From positions 56,585,658 through 56,649,657 of the forward strand of contig NC_069136.1 of assembly GCF_026914265.1 (NCBI RefSeq): DNA of 64,000 bases, read 5' to 3'. This DNA is from Mya arenaria. Lineage: Eukaryota; Mollusca; Bivalvia; Myida; Myidae. The notes beneath the pieces were generated by a model. The model was given only the letters and a program-made list of their open reading frames with translations, made no database searches and was not told the origin of the DNA. This document shows positions 39,801 to 50,640 of the stretch, piece by piece; the stretch's first letter is position 1, and every line of letters starts with the position of its first letter. A program made the position numbers and the translations under genes.

Positions 39801-42800
39801 TAACTTTGTTTTGTTTCATTGGTTATTGCTACCTAAGTATCGTGTTTATTTGATGGATATTTTTATTAACTTTTGTATATATTATAACATCAGTAAATAT
39901 TATACACATACTACTGTTGGACAAGTTACATATCAGTACTATACATGTATATATACGTATAACAAAAATATACAGATTATGTTAACAGTATTTAAAGCTG
40001 TTGAGGAGAGTGTTAAAGAAAGATTAAAGGTAGGAAAGAAGGGGGAAGATAGAGAAAGATCGTGGATTAAATATATAACCATATATAGAACAGAAGCAGT
40101 AATTGAAAGTAATTGTAAATATTATTTCTAATTTAGAAGCCTCTTTTCATCTATCAAGTTATATAACAGATTTACGCAATATGAGTGTTATAACAAAACA
40201 TCAGTTTTTTATGACCGCTTTTAAAATATGCGTATAACAGAACAGAACATAACAAATATTTCATTAAGATTTGAACCAGGTAAATCGTCTTCGTTACCAC
40301 AACGAAATCATGGGTAATTCAACATATAAAATATGAAATAATAGAATATTAATATAAGTTATATGATCAATTAAGCTGAGGATGAAGAGGAACAACATTA
40401 AACTTCAACATTCAATTCAATGGATAATCCTTGAGTAATGTTAACAACACAATGATGTTCACCAATTCTCTGTATTCATGTCATAGGTATCTAACGTCAA
40501 CAATACTCACATAATTCCTAGTTGAACGTTCTGAAAAGACAAATATCAACAATCATAAGCATATGAATAATCTACTTCATTAAATTAAGTTAAACTGTCT
40601 TAACATCGCAAACATTCTATACAGTATACAGTATTATATGATATAATTTAATCGTGTGCAGTGGCAGATTAAATAAAATGGCTAAAACATACATATATGA
40701 CAAATGATCACAAAAACAATGCACTTCACACAAAACATCCCATCAACAATGATCTTACCATTGTAAGGAATTGAACGCTCTTAAACCCGAATGTCTCTCT
40801 CTCACGGTGTCTGTATTATTTATATGTTGATAATCAGCTGTAAACCGAGCCCACATGTGTTAGTTGTGGAAATAGACTAAAAAGAGCACATCAGAACTGT
40901 CATTTCTATTTCAATACAAAATGTACACCTGTCACGAAAAATAATTTAACGAAACTAAATAAATACAGCTGAATGAACTTATTGATCATTTAAAAACATT
41001 GCAAAACCATTACAAATACAAAAGACAACAAATGCAAACGAATACTGACCCTTGTGTATGAATTGTCACTTAAAACTCATAAAACAAGTAAAACATATGT
41101 AACTCGATGATTCATTTTTTGCACACAATGAAAACCAGTGATCACATGACTATTTCCCCGCAAAATCATTGGTCTGTAACAATCATAATCAAAGAGAGAT
41201 TTTGTCTGTTAACCCGAGTAACTCTTCTAGCAAGAGTTATCTTTCTTAATAAAACTGCACCTTGCTATCATTGTTTTCTTGTTTTGAATTTACATAAGAC
41301 TGATTTCACGTACATACCATTAGAATTTTACAAGTTTATTAGCAAAACCATAATTCCTTTTTTTTATATTTTTTGTTTACATTTGCTACGTAGTTTTTCA
41401 TTCCATTAAACAGTCGGATAATGCATAGAAACATGTACTTCGTATACACCTGTATGCTTCTGATAACTATCAAGAATTTAAAAACAACAACTATTATTGT
41501 GTAATTCTAACAAATATATGGGAAAACTGTTGATATCTACCAAGCTCCCTCTCAGCACTAGTTGTTCGTGAATGCTTTTCTTACATTTAACAGACGTTTT
41601 AAAAAAATCAAATCAATTCTTTCATTTTCTTTCGCCTTGGTATTACCCCCAACTTTCGGAAGCATTGTTAAGAACATGAGCGACATAAAAAAGCTGACAT
41701 AATAACATTGGTTTCAGATCCAAATCCGTACATGTATACGATAAAGTTTTCGGCATTTTTAACGCTTTATCAAGTAAATGTTTTTGGTTTAACGCAAAAT
41801 TACAAGTATAGTTCTAAACAGCTCTTAAGTAAATAAAATCATTCACAACATTATTTGGCTGGCTATTATAGGTACAAATGTCCGTGGCCAATATCTCTCC
41901 CTTATGCGAATTAGCATACTTTTAGTTTTAGTGCGTTTTCTGATAAATTTAAGTAATGCACTTTTCGGACAGTCTATCGAGATGTTGCAGAACTTCGACA
42001 GGTGGTTTTCATAAAATGACCAAGTCGTCAACAAATAATAACTCTTTAACAACAATATCATCGATTGCCAAGCCCGAGTTTAAGCCATTTTGTCAATATA
42101 CCTCTTTATATTCAACAAAGAGTGAACAGATCAATGTGAAATTGACGAAGGCCGACAAAACAATCGAAGTAATCATAAAATATAGAACACGAATTTACAA
42201 AAGAATTAATTCTTTGGTACATATCCCTTATTATTCGTATCTTTCCCGTCGAATTACGGGTGTGCACAATATCACCCGTAATGCATTTATATAGATTTAA
42301 TAAAGACATTTCATCATATCGACAGTTCAACATAAGGTCGTTTATAATCATTTAAGTATTTCTGTAATTAACGGCAAGGGAAAACATCGCATCTTTGGTA
42401 GAGAAGCCCTTTCCGAAATCGGAAATGAGCGTTCGAAATAACGTTTTTTTTCCTCACAAAAAAACCTGTTACATACGTACGAATGTTGATTGTGTTCTTA
42501 ACATCAACAAATGTGTATTATGTGACATATTTCTGTGAATACACGTTTTCTTCATCAACTGATTAACAATGTATTGGTATTGATGCTTATACAAATATTA
42601 AAGTAGGTATTGCCTTTTCAGATTTTCACCTTAATTATGATAACAGCATTAAACGTTCGTTTTTAGTATATTATTATATTATATAACATTATTGATTTTC
42701 ATATAAGTCGTTTACAATGGGAGATGCACTGAAGAAGACATCGAAGTTGATGACTTGGAGAGCCCTATAAATGTTTTTGAAGGTACTTTAAATGGGATAT

Positions 42801-43198
42801 ATTTTTTGTAATTATTCATCATACATTATGGGCTTTTAAAATATTACAATTACAGACCAAAACTTACCAGTACTATTGTTTACAAGATAATTGTATAAAA
42901 GCATTGTACATATTTTGAAGAAGGTATTACCAAAAACTTTTGATGATACTATGACTACTTTCAAGGATAATTATAAATTGTAGTGAATTGATTTGATTAT
43001 TTGTTTGAAATATATAACGTATTTCCTTGGATTCCAGGTCGCATCTCGTGTCTAGCATGCCAAAGGTCAGCGAGGAACACCGTGATACGACCATGTGGTC
43101 ATCGGCTATTCTGTATGAACTGTGCTCAAAGGATAAGAACATGCTGGCAATGCGGAGTAGCGATCTTACAAATGATTAGAATTAACACCAACCAATAA
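27859..43198 (+). CDS. Gene A: low-complexity protein with C-terminal IAP-type RING finger
   Basis: Nine exons joined by splice sites and phase: 27859-27918, 28350-28460, 29215-29319, 31046-31145, 32286-32413, 32523-32760, 35828-35875, 42708-42782, 43038-43198. The total of 1026 nt is exactly divisible by three, 341 residues. Residues 1-20 begin MSKPDEDTKTPRESG. Exons 2 and 3 are duplicates sharing RETGACGNGKANVPDLPHTS. The middle is rich in E, D, K, S and T and looks disordered. The last exon encodes C-x2-C-x11-C-G-H-x3-C-x2-C-x6-C-x2-C (CLAC ... PCGH ... CMNC ... CWQC) and a short MIRI tail, the layout of the RING of IAP proteins, which are ubiquitin E3 ligases. The proline usual before the last cysteine pair is replaced by Trp. 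No BIR domain is seen. Donor gttata after 32760 is the weakest junction. A conserved acceptor at 27828 suggests a non-coding exon upstream. Function unknown; ubiquitin ligation is inferred from the RING alone. Confidence 0.72.
28077..29330 (+). repeat. Tandem duplication of about 865 bp carrying gene A exon 2
   Basis: The segment from 28077 (acggtttcgattgaattgag) recurs at 28942 with few differences. It carries the intron 3' part, the acceptor ttttattttacag, the coding exon and the gtaagt donor. Exon copy 1 is 111 nt (28350-28460) and copy 2 is 105 nt (29215-29319); both keep phase 0, so both can be included. The near identity marks it as recent. A third fragment at 29811-29846 keeps only the exon's 3' third and donor. 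Confidence 0.85.
28504..28616. repeat. Short TIR element, first of several local copies
   Basis: The ends catgtgtttccggttcg and, read inward from the other side, catgtgtgtccggtccgg form an imperfect inverted repeat around about 80 bp. Related copies lie at about 29,703-29,812 and 29,885-29,935 and, inverted, at 30,562-30,682. With each full copy goes a roughly 300-bp companion segment containing caccaaaaagcgcgtgcg and tgacgtcatgac. They sit in introns of gene A. Confidence 0.6.
29342..29678. mobile_element. 337-bp MITE with about 50-bp TIRs and 10-bp target duplication
   Basis: The ends CATTCGGAGCTCCTCGG and, read inward on the right, CATTCGGAACTCCTCGG continue as inverted repeats through gaaaacaacctcggatgtat, about 50 bp with a handful of mismatches. 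The flanks are identical, CCTTTATTGA (29332-29341 and 29679-29688). A 9-10 bp duplication suits Mutator-like elements. It interrupts the copy-2 intron just after exon 3 of gene A, so it is younger than that duplication. Confidence 0.85.
30090..30234 (+). repeat. Dispersed repeat, copy 1 of 3 in the window
   Basis: Shares gtgctgttcttccatgttt, ttctat(a/g)t(t/c)tttgg and ggtttat(a/g)tttaaa with 48441-48580 and, inverted, with 58002-58152. It resembles a bivalve dispersed repeat but I cannot name the class. Confidence 0.7.
30310..30690 (-). repeat. Inverted copy of the 28.5-28.9 kb element
   Basis: Read on the minus strand this contains tttcaccaaaaagcgcgtgc and ctgacgtcatgaag, and it ends in the tccggaa... 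termini, matching 28,504-28,930. With 29,885-30,080 it makes a long inverted repeat within the intron between exons 3 and 4 of gene A. Confidence 0.65.
31160..31800. repeat. Degenerate 19-bp tandem array in a gene A intron
   Basis: About 640 bp of diverged units near acttccttagcaaccaatg. In the best-preserved part (31,590-31,800) eleven successive units align at exactly 19 bp, each carrying a ctta.c/ctt.gcaa core. No reading frame is kept. This is an old minisatellite. Confidence 0.75.
33030..33480. repeat. 'tattatgccc' mollusc-type repeat, copy 1
   Basis: The motifs ttattatgcccaca, gtatattgctttgcgtatgt, cggtccgtcg and two gaggtcagcaggtcaaa-like phrases belong to a repeat I associate with bivalves. 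A second copy lies at about 35,918-36,150. Confidence 0.55.
34070..34840 (+). mobile_element. DIRS-like retroelement fossil (RT remnant), broken
   Basis: Plus-strand remnants show the RT signature of tyrosine-recombinase retroelements: RVARPF (about 34,200), NFVNDFIDLALCT (about 34,330), KEDIKSAFRLLPVHPNALDW (about 34,425-34,480), FYFDKCLLFGCSI (about 34,510), YYFDDF (about 34,625) and ADEKTEGP (about 34,735). No recombinase domain or terminal repeats were recognised. Broken in several places and old. It lies in the intron between exons 6 and 7 of gene A. Confidence 0.7.
34850..35820. other. Gene A intron, nothing recognised
   Basis: No exon or clear repeat. Short open frames near 35,040-35,320 on both strands are not convincing. 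Confidence 0.4.
35918..36150. repeat. 'tattatgccc' mollusc-type repeat, copy 2
   Basis: Begins ttattatgcccccaaac, then ttagtccgtccgcccgtg, and contains ggtcagtaggtcaaaggtca, parallel to the 33.0-33.5 kb copy. Confidence 0.55.
36227..36302. repeat. Near-perfect 35-bp palindrome with 6-nt loop
   Basis: The left arm 36227-36261 (gataaccgatacagactgtg ... tttattg) and right arm 36268-36302 are inverse complements with a single mismatch, separated by aataaa. Confidence 0.9.
37749..39560 (-). mobile_element. Decayed LINE, 3' half, antisense to gene A
   Basis: The minus strand holds non-LTR reverse-transcriptase remnants in order: GWLQRFLYKIGE (about 39,110), a VALSP block (about 39,010), IQLADDHAI (about 38,900, the catalytic DD), KKSGLKLNKTKTNGLWSG (about 38,800), a YVKSLGVCFGN-like piece (about 38,710), and further down IIWSNKFIK (about 38,110). 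The order and the SGLKLN..KT and L..W.NKFI motifs fit an L1-like lineage. The frame changes several times and stops occur, so it is dead. 37749-37930 matches 11464-11625, suggesting the element's 3' end. Confidence 0.65.
39600..41800. other. Gene A intron, nothing recognised
   Basis: AT-rich intronic sequence between the two LINE fragments. Open frames here (for example 39763-40131) show no family features. Confidence 0.4.
41840..42350 (-). mobile_element. Decayed LINE reverse-transcriptase fragment, antisense
   Basis: Minus-strand frames give FDCFVGLRQ (about 42,140) followed by AIDDIVVKELLFVDDLVIL (about 42,060-42,000, the YADD-like catalytic box), then LDRLSEKCIT and a KTKSMLI segment. 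This is the palm region of a non-LTR RT of another lineage than the 38-39 kb copy (no SGLKLN block). Frame changes separate the pieces. Confidence 0.65.
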
Positions 43199-43454
43199 TT
43201 TTAATTATTTTGTTTATTAGTTTAGTATTCTCACCGATATCAAAAATAATCTTTACACAATTAGATTTTTTTTAAAGTTCATACAGTTAAAGCTTTTTGG
43301 CTTAACGGTTGATCTTTATCAAGTGGTCTCTTTTTTACATTTGTGATTTCAAAGAAATTAAGGCCCAAACCCTCAACATACGTTCTTATTTGACAAACGA
43401 GTTTTAAATACTATTTTATGATCGAATTGTATGTTTAGAGGTAGGGCAAATAAA
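43199..43454 (+). other. Gene A 3' untranslated region (inferred)
   Basis: Non-coding AT-rich sequence after the gene A stop. A candidate poly(A) signal AATAAA lies at 43449-43454 and another near 43,590. The end is uncertain. Confidence 0.4.
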
Positions 43455-44040
43455 CAAGACTTATCGGCTACCAATTCCTTTATTGTTGACATGAGCAAAT
43501 TGTATCAGATTATTCACAGAAAACGAAGATAAAAGAAATGGTTGCACAATTATATATATTCAAATAGTCATATAATACTACAGAACGATTAAATAAAAAG
43601 TGCTTTATTTAGAAATTTGATAAACTGCTCTCTAGTTACATAACTCAACCATCTTCACACCAAGCATATTTACTTCGAAATATAATACACGTATATCCTT
43701 TGTTATATCACATTCAATCAAGTAACTTTATTTGTAATTCGCGACTTTTCAGTGACTAAATGATGCAACATGATAACAGACAAATATCACAATGTAAATT
43801 AAGTACATTTGAAACAAAATCAACCTAACTGTTTCTTGTACAATAAGCCCTCTGGGTTTATAATACATCTTTAATAACATTTGTTTTGTAAACTGTTTGT
43901 TTTCAAATAAAGGTCAATAAGATGCCGTATTGAGCGTGATGGAAACGTCTTACTTCAAACGTCTTCCGAATTGAACTCTGTTGGCGCATTTGACGAGTAA
44001 TGTCTGTATATTAATTTTCTTTATACTCAATCACTTAGCC

Positions 44041-44200
44041 TCTTTGGCGATGATGCTGTGAGTAAGAGCTTCACTCATACGACCTATCGCCAGCAACATG
44101 ATAATGCCGCCAGTATTCCCGGAAAGTGCTATGCCACGTCCTCGTCCATAAGTCAAACGTCTGGGTGAAATGCCCCCGTATTTTCTTTTCAGCTAGGTGG
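44041..44200 (-). other. Unassigned minus-strand open segment
   Basis: About 50 codons on the minus strand read KYGGISPRRLTYGRGRGIAL, then SGNTGGIIMLLAIGRMSEAL, ending at a TGA near 44,030. The composition looks protein-like, with one hydrophobic stretch. It may be the far 3' part of the neighbouring hAT element or a lone exon. No family is recognised. Confidence 0.2.
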
Positions 44201-44379
44201 TGTATGTATCTTAGCTGAATAAAACAGGTCATAGAAATAAAACATTGATATTTATATTAATTAAACTACACTCAATATTAATGCATGTTGATGAAAAAAC
44301 AACAACGATAAACAAATGTTTATTTGCACAAACAATGCCATTTATATTATTTCACTTTCTACAGCACACTTGACTTTCC

Positions 44380-45205
44380 GCGGTATCATTAAAACACTGC
44401 GGATTCCGGCATTCTTGCGACTTAAACACATTGACGACGCAGTCAGCATCTATGCACATGCTCTTGTGGCTGTGGATTAGGGCAAAGGGTGACAACCTGT
44501 CGCTTTTTATTGTCGTTCGCAGGAAGTTTTTTTATTCGTTTCATTCCACTAAACGACCTTTCACAAGAGGCTGATGTAGGTAGCATGGTAACAAGAACCT
44601 CGAATATTGTAAATATGCACAGATACAGGTCCTTGTTGGTCTGCTTGAGGGTCTATTGTAGTCTTGACGGACTTACGGCTGCGATGCTTCATCTGACCTT
44701 CCATCCAGCAATTTCTGTTTTTAATGTGTCAAATGTTTGGTGGAGATCAGGGCATAAGCAGTATAAAATGATGGCAGTATGCCGTCCTGCAGAATGTCAT
44801 ATTTTGAAGGTAGCAAATGTTATATACTGTATCTTTCTTCATAGTATACGGCTTTCCATTTCTTGTACTAAATGATCAATGAAGACATTTTACAAGGTTA
44901 TTCAGAAGTAGTCAGATGGTGTTTGCACGTCAGGATTTGCTCTGTTTTGTTGTCGGTCAGCTCTTCTTAGCATTGATGGTTGAATGTCGAAGCCTGAGCT
45001 TATATACGTTGCCCTCCATTCATTGCTCAATTTGACAATAACGTTTGTCTATTCAACAGCGTGAAGTAGATCGTTGTCTCCCTTCTGAAGTAGAATTGTC
45101 AGCTCCACGGTAGTACCCAAAATGTGTTGCGTCATTACAAGTGAGATTATGAATTCAAAGTGCAGTACAGCGACCAAATACTGGCCGGCCTTCACGGCCT
45201 ATATC
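44380..45205 (-). pseudogene. Decayed hAT transposase, C-terminal part
   Basis: The minus strand shows TQHILGTTVELTILLQKGDN and DLLHAVE (about 45,140-45,060), RRADRQQNRANPDVQTPSDY (about 44,970), DHLVQEMESR (about 44,870), then the dimerisation domain LVTMLPTSASCERSFSGMKR (about 44,600). That domain continues in another frame as LSPFALIHSHKSM and DADCVVNVF (about 44,500-44,420). The set matches the ZMYM/THAP12-like branch of hAT transposases. At least three frame changes or stops break it. The DDE N-terminal part and the BED-type finger are not seen. Confidence 0.75.
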
Positions 45206-45814
45206 AAGCTACGCCCCTGTATGTCAAGACAGTAACGTAGCTTTTTTACAGTAGTTGTACTTCCTATTCCGGTTTCCTATTCTACAAAAAAGGAGTCAAA
45301 ATATAGATGTCTTGAGGCCTGGAAGTAAGTTTTCAATTCCTGATTCTACATCATTTCTAAAGTTAAATGAATATATTTTTTTTTAACTTCCAAGTGTAAT
45401 TACGGTTTTATTTATAATAACGAATAATTGTAAACCAGGTGTCGTGAGTTAAATTCTCACTGGCGGCCTTTTGGATGTACATATTACTATTGTTGTTTTA
45501 CAGTTTTATTTACAGTTTTATTGTGTTTAATAAATAAAACTATGTAAACATATATATCTTCACTCTTCCAAACGACGACTGTCTATCTGACTTTGACTTC
45601 TTCCTATAATACATTATTAAAGAGAAACACGTATTATATATTAAAAATAATACTATATTAGTCAAATGTCTAGGGGCAGAGAATGTTACTGTCTTGGAGG
45701 TAGTTTCCTGAGATCCCGACCATATGGTCATTTTGACGGGCGTGGTCAACTTTTTTTTACCCATATAGTTACCAAACGCCAGAACTGATAACAGTACTGG
45801 ATCACGCCGGTTGT

Positions 45815-46035
45815 GTTATGGATGATCCGGTCCTTTCCAACACGCGTCGAAGTTGCGTTCCCGAGATTTGGAACGGTTGTAGTCCGCCCTTTGTTTGCCA
45901 GGATTGAAGGCATCAGGTAATGGACCACATGGCCTTTCCTTAACCGGATCATAGTCTCTGTCGATCTGAAATAAGGTCGGCTGAAATGCTGCAGCAGTTT
46001 TATCAGCTAAAGGTTGTGGTACTAAGGTATCAGCA
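45815..46035 (-). other. Unassigned minus-strand open segment
   Basis: About 75 codons are open on the minus strand (ADKTAAAFQPTLFQIDRDYD, then PCGPLPDAFNPGKQRADYNR, ending FDACWKGPDHP and TAA at about 45,815). The GC content is higher than that of the flanks. No domain is recognised and no bounding acceptor is convincing. It could be an old exon or an element remnant. Confidence 0.25.
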
Positions 46036-46059
46036 GATTCACCTTTCCTGTTTCAGTGG

Positions 46060-47390
46060 CTCGATGAGTACTGTTGGTCTTTCTTTTTTTGTTCTATCTT
46101 TTTAAATATATGGTTCTTTGTGAGTTAATCATTGCGTAATGGGACCAATACTTTTTCATCATTTTTGAAACCATAGTTGAATAGTCTAATGTACATTAAA
46201 GTTATATATCAATATACATATCATAAAATGAAACTTGAACTCGACTACATAGTATAATATTTTTTACACTGTGTTTTATTTTCTTCGCACACCCGACAGA
46301 CATATACACTCAGAGAGAAGAAAAACACAACATAAATTCGCCCTCTTCTTATGCTTTAAACAACATTGGAACAAACCAATTGATGTCCAATTTCTTTGTA
46401 TTTCGAAATAATCAATGATTTTCGCCGAATAACTTAAACCTTTTAAAACAAATATAGTTAATCGTAACTATTCTTTATATGATTTTCGAATAGAGAATTT
46501 GACAGAATTTATATAAAAACGAAAGAATAAAATGAAAACAAAATAGTGTGCTGAGCTTGATTCTTTTAAAAGACAATTAAGATTTGTCAATGATTAATTA
46601 TCTTACTAAAATGTTTGTTTGTAAAACATTGGATTTTAGAAATTCGTCGGCAAAGTGTGACTCGTACTTTCAGAGAACAAAAATATGTTTATATTATAGA
46701 ACAAATACGTGACAAATTGAATTCGTGTTTTGATTGTAATGTATGTGTTTTTGTTGTCTGAAGAAAAGTAGTTCACAAGCCATTGTTTGATTTTTTATCT
46801 ACTTTTCTGGCATATCCCCGTTGAAAAACAATGACAATGTATTACATTTGCTATGTACTAAAACTCTTGAATAGTGTAAAATGATTTTACTATACCATAA
46901 CGAGTTTGTTAGTTACAAAAAACCCTGTTATTTCATAGAATTTGTTTTCTTAACATTTGTTTTTTTAATATTTTATTTCGTGTTATTTGATTTTAAGTTG
47001 ATATTTTGTTTGATGTTAAGCATGATACTGTTAGGAATTAAGCATGTTTCACTATGTAATATTGCATGCTGTATATTGTAACTGTAATATTTCTTTACTT
47101 TTGTACATACTATGTTTTTGAGTGTCAATTTATGTAAATCAAGACTTATATGTAGCCAGACTATACGGGTCATTGCTGGTCTTCTTAGAACGATACCCAA
47201 TCTCCCTGACTAGACTATATACGGATACATACGCACTAGCATTTTCATATATCTAGTATAAAACAAATTAGAAGGTAATTTAACAGTTCTAGAGAGGTTG
47301 CGAAACACTACATGTACGTGTACGTAAACGTGAAGCTACACGCGCATGTAAAAGCTGCAGTTGAATGGTGGATGCCATAGGGCACATGAA
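46060..47390. other. AT-rich stretch, nothing recognised
   Basis: No gene or repeat that I can support. Confidence 0.45.
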
Positions 47391-47392
47391 TA

Positions 47393-47570
47393 GTCCACAC
47401 GTACACAAACATAGTGCCCAGAATGTAGTCCACATGTCTACATACCTGAATAACATAGTGCACAAAACGTAGTCCACACTTTCATATACATAGTGCACAA
47501 AATGTAGTCAACACGTACACATACCTGGATGACATGATGCACAGAAGGTAGTCCACATGTACACGTACCC
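47393..47570. repeat. Minisatellite of alternating 35- and 44-bp units
   Basis: Units start gtccacacgt/gtccacatgt at 47393, 47428, 47472, 47507 and 47551, giving lengths 35, 44, 35, 44 and a partial. The long units carry an extra acctg(g/a)atga(c/a) insert. The true period is therefore 79 bp. Confidence 0.85.
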
Positions 47571-48440
47571 GTTAAAGTAGGGTTTCGCAATCTTTCTTTT
47601 GTTGAAGTCATGACAGCAATCTCGCAGGTGACATAACTTGTATAAGCTAAAATCATTGATGTCAATGAATCCATATCGTCTGAAAAGTCGCCCTTATAAC
47701 AAATGTTGACCGCTACTTTGTTTTGAAAAACGCAAGCAAAAGACGGATACCAAAGGTGATTTGACACATATTTTTCGCGTTTTTGTTCGTCAAATTTCTA
47801 ACTTTTCACAATTCGTCGGCTGCATTTAGTTTGCGAACGATATTTCGTCTTAAGCGACTTTCATGGATAAGGACATTTGAACCACCGAGGAGACTTATAA
47901 AGGAGTAATTTCGTCCGGTATGTAGTTAATAGTTTACAAACAAATAATTATATTATAATAGAGCCTTATTAAAATGACCTGTGTCGATTAATCAATGACA
48001 GAACAATAATATTAAATGTAGTTATTATCAGTATGAATAATCACTAGTAAATTAATAATGTGTCTGTGTATGAACAAGTTTGAGTTAAGGCTGGGTCAAA
48101 TAGTCTAATCGTGGCAGTGTTTTACACAAAATAGGCTAAGAAGGGTTTGTTCCTAGAGCACCAGTAGGGCCCTTAATAGCACTCATATCTTCAAGCAACT
48201 GCGGTTAATAATTTTAAGCTATTATAATAAAGATATAAAAACTGTTGATTTGTTTGGCATAGAAAACGTTTTTTATATACTTGGTTATTGTCAAATATTT
48301 TGTCTTGAATGATATTATCGACCTCTTAACACTGCTCTGCTAATTTCAAGCGTTGTTTATGAGTTGTGTGCTGTTATAAAACGTTTTTGACAGATAGTCC
48401 TGTTAAACACCCCTAGTTATTTTATATATATATATGTATT
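47571..48440. other. AT-rich stretch, nothing recognised
   Basis: No supportable gene or repeat. Confidence 0.4.
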
Positions 48441-48580
48441 GGTTGTGGAGTTTTGTGTTGTTGTTCCATGTTTCTGGTTTGTGATTGTTGTTTTTTTTGT
48501 ATTCTATGTCTTTAGCTTTGACCCAGTGCCAATAAACGGGGTTTATGTTTAAACTTACTGTAATTGTCCCTGTAGTTTTT
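48441..48580 (+). repeat. Dispersed repeat, copy 2 of 3
   Basis: Matches 30090-30234 through ttgttccatgtttctgg, ttctatgtcttt and gtttatgtttaaact. Confidence 0.7.
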
Positions 48581-48927
48581 CATATAATTATTGTTAAAAA
48601 AACCCCTCACATGTGTACGATTATGTTTGGCTGCAGTGTTGTTTCATTTTTGGTGTGGTTTTCGCATTTTATATATTTAATTTCGTCATATATAATATTA
48701 TTATTATGATGCCAATTCTTAAAATTTCATTTTAGTCTTATATCTCTTTTTTAGAAAGTTAGTTGTTATTATAATAACTGGTACGGGATTTCAAAATATA
48801 CAAGATGTTTTTTTAATAAGATGTTAAACAACGTCCTATTTGTACATATTATATATTTAATAATACCACGTGACTTCACAAAGGGCGGAGCTAGTGGGTC
48901 AACTTAGTGTGATCACCAAATGAGTAA

Positions 48928-49029
48928 GAGTTCAATTTGGCGATCCACAAAAAATGATGCGTGCTTTCTCGGCCTGCAGCCTTGCTGGGCTCGCCCCATT
49001 TTCTGTAGATTGCCAAAATGAACTCTAAC
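48928..49029. repeat. Foldback element with about 29-bp arms
   Basis: The left arm gagttcaatttggcgatcc... (48928-48956) pairs with the right arm ...ggattgccaaaatgaactc-like sequence (48998-49026, read gattgccaaaatgaactc) with about five mismatches. The roughly 41-nt centre is GC-rich (tcggcctgcagccttgctgg). Confidence 0.7.
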
Positions 49030-50414
49030 TTATACGTAGACTAACACAATCAGCAATGCAGCCATATTCAAATAATTTATACAAATTTGAAACTACCTTG
49101 ACTCCGGTACATTGCCTCATTAAGAAATCTGCGAAATACTGCCTCCATACAATTACTAGATTATTTTTAGCCGGTCTTATATAACGCTCTGGAAACACTG
49201 TGCACAACTTAATGAATGATATAAATGCTATGTTCGACGTAAGTACATATGTATTCAACTTTTTCATGTTTTTATATTATTATTTTCCCTTACTTGACTC
49301 CGAATGAATAACCTATACTTTTTATTTTGTACATTCTTGTATGATTTATTTTATTTAGTTTTGCTTTACTGTTTTGTCAAACATTCACTATGTTTTGCTG
49401 TGCTTAATATATTGATTGATGTGCTAATAGTATTGAACGAAATTACACAAACATATTGTAATGAACGCTTAGTAAATTCCAGAATATATATCAGTATCTC
49501 TTAACATATTAACAAGTTCATCGAATTCATGTATATTTATTCACCTATCATGCACTTTTATTAGTATTTCCTTAATTCCTAATGCGAAAGAACTGCAAGG
49601 TTTTATATAAGAATTGTTTATCTGAATAAATATTTAATCGGTGTGTTATCTAATAGTCTAGTTTTTGTCTTTTATTAATTAAAATGTCTTGCCATGGCTG
49701 TCAAGAGTCCGGATGAATACTTCGTTTTGAATTTGTTTTAACTTACAGATTTCTTGAAGAGCAAAGATCATTATGAACTATATAACTCCGTCTTTTGATT
49801 TATAAGAACTTTCAGAGATCAAAAGGAAACACGACCAATGATCATTAATTATAATTCAACCTATGATAATCTGAGATGTCTCGTTTATTAATTTTACCCA
49901 TGGTTCTTAATACAAAACAATCTTTTGCTGAGCTATCTTGAATACTTTGTTTTATTCATTTTTGTGAAAGTAAATAAACGTATTTAGTATTCGCCGTTCT
50001 TACAAAGGGTGATGGGTTCGACACGTTTTCTAGGCATACCTATGAGTCCGGACACGCCTTTATGTTGAAAGTCTGGTTTATCAACGTTAGAGTTTAAGAA
50101 TGTACAATACAATAGCATGCTTTCAAACCAAAATTAATATCAAAGAAGCATATCTTAGTGAACTAATGCTATAAAATATGCGTACCATTCCACCTATACT
50201 GCTGGCTCTGGCGTCCAGATTGTTATCAAATTACAACAATCAGGCGATATAATCTTATTTTTATTTTCGTTTCACGGACAAGACAACCCGATGTCTTGCT
50301 TTCTTAAAAAATAAAAAATAAAATTCTTTTTGAAAAAGTATTTACCCTTGTGTGATTGACAACGCTACAAACAAGAATGATAGCGATATTTATCATATAG
50401 TCATTTGAACAGAT
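49030..50414. other. AT-rich stretch, nothing recognised
   Basis: No gene. A phrase near 50,010 (gatgggttcgacac) looks like a Pol III B box but no tRNA folds around it. Confidence 0.4.
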
Positions 50415-50640
50415 ACATATACCGACCCTTTTTTAAATTTACTGGCATTTACGTCGTAACCACTCTTAGTTGATTTCGAATTGGAAAAATAACCAAAAAC
50501 TGCGAAATATACAGTGTCGTAAGCGATTTGATTCATCAGTATGTACGATTTAATGCGTGTACAAGACGATATTAATTTTATTTAAGTTTTTGACAATTTT
50601 CTTTTTTTCTTGCAATGGTATCGTCTGATGTTTGTTTCCT
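50415..50640 (+). repeat. Duplicated segment, copy 1 (with 57372-57590)
   Basis: Shares acatataccgac, ttttaaatttactg, attggaaaaat, aactgcgaaatat, tttaatgcgt and cttgcaatggt, in the same order and spacing, with 57372-57590. Copy 1 ends where the gypsy fossil begins. Confidence 0.7.

Noticed and set aside
39763-40131. 122-codon ORF in the large gene A intron
   Set aside because: It is rich in Tyr, Ile and Asn as expected from random AT-rich DNA and has no domain.
45430-45476. tRNA-like 3' half (gtgagttaaattctcac) suggesting a tRNA gene or SINE
   Set aside because: Only a T-arm-like hairpin is present; no acceptor, anticodon or A-box region can be found upstream.
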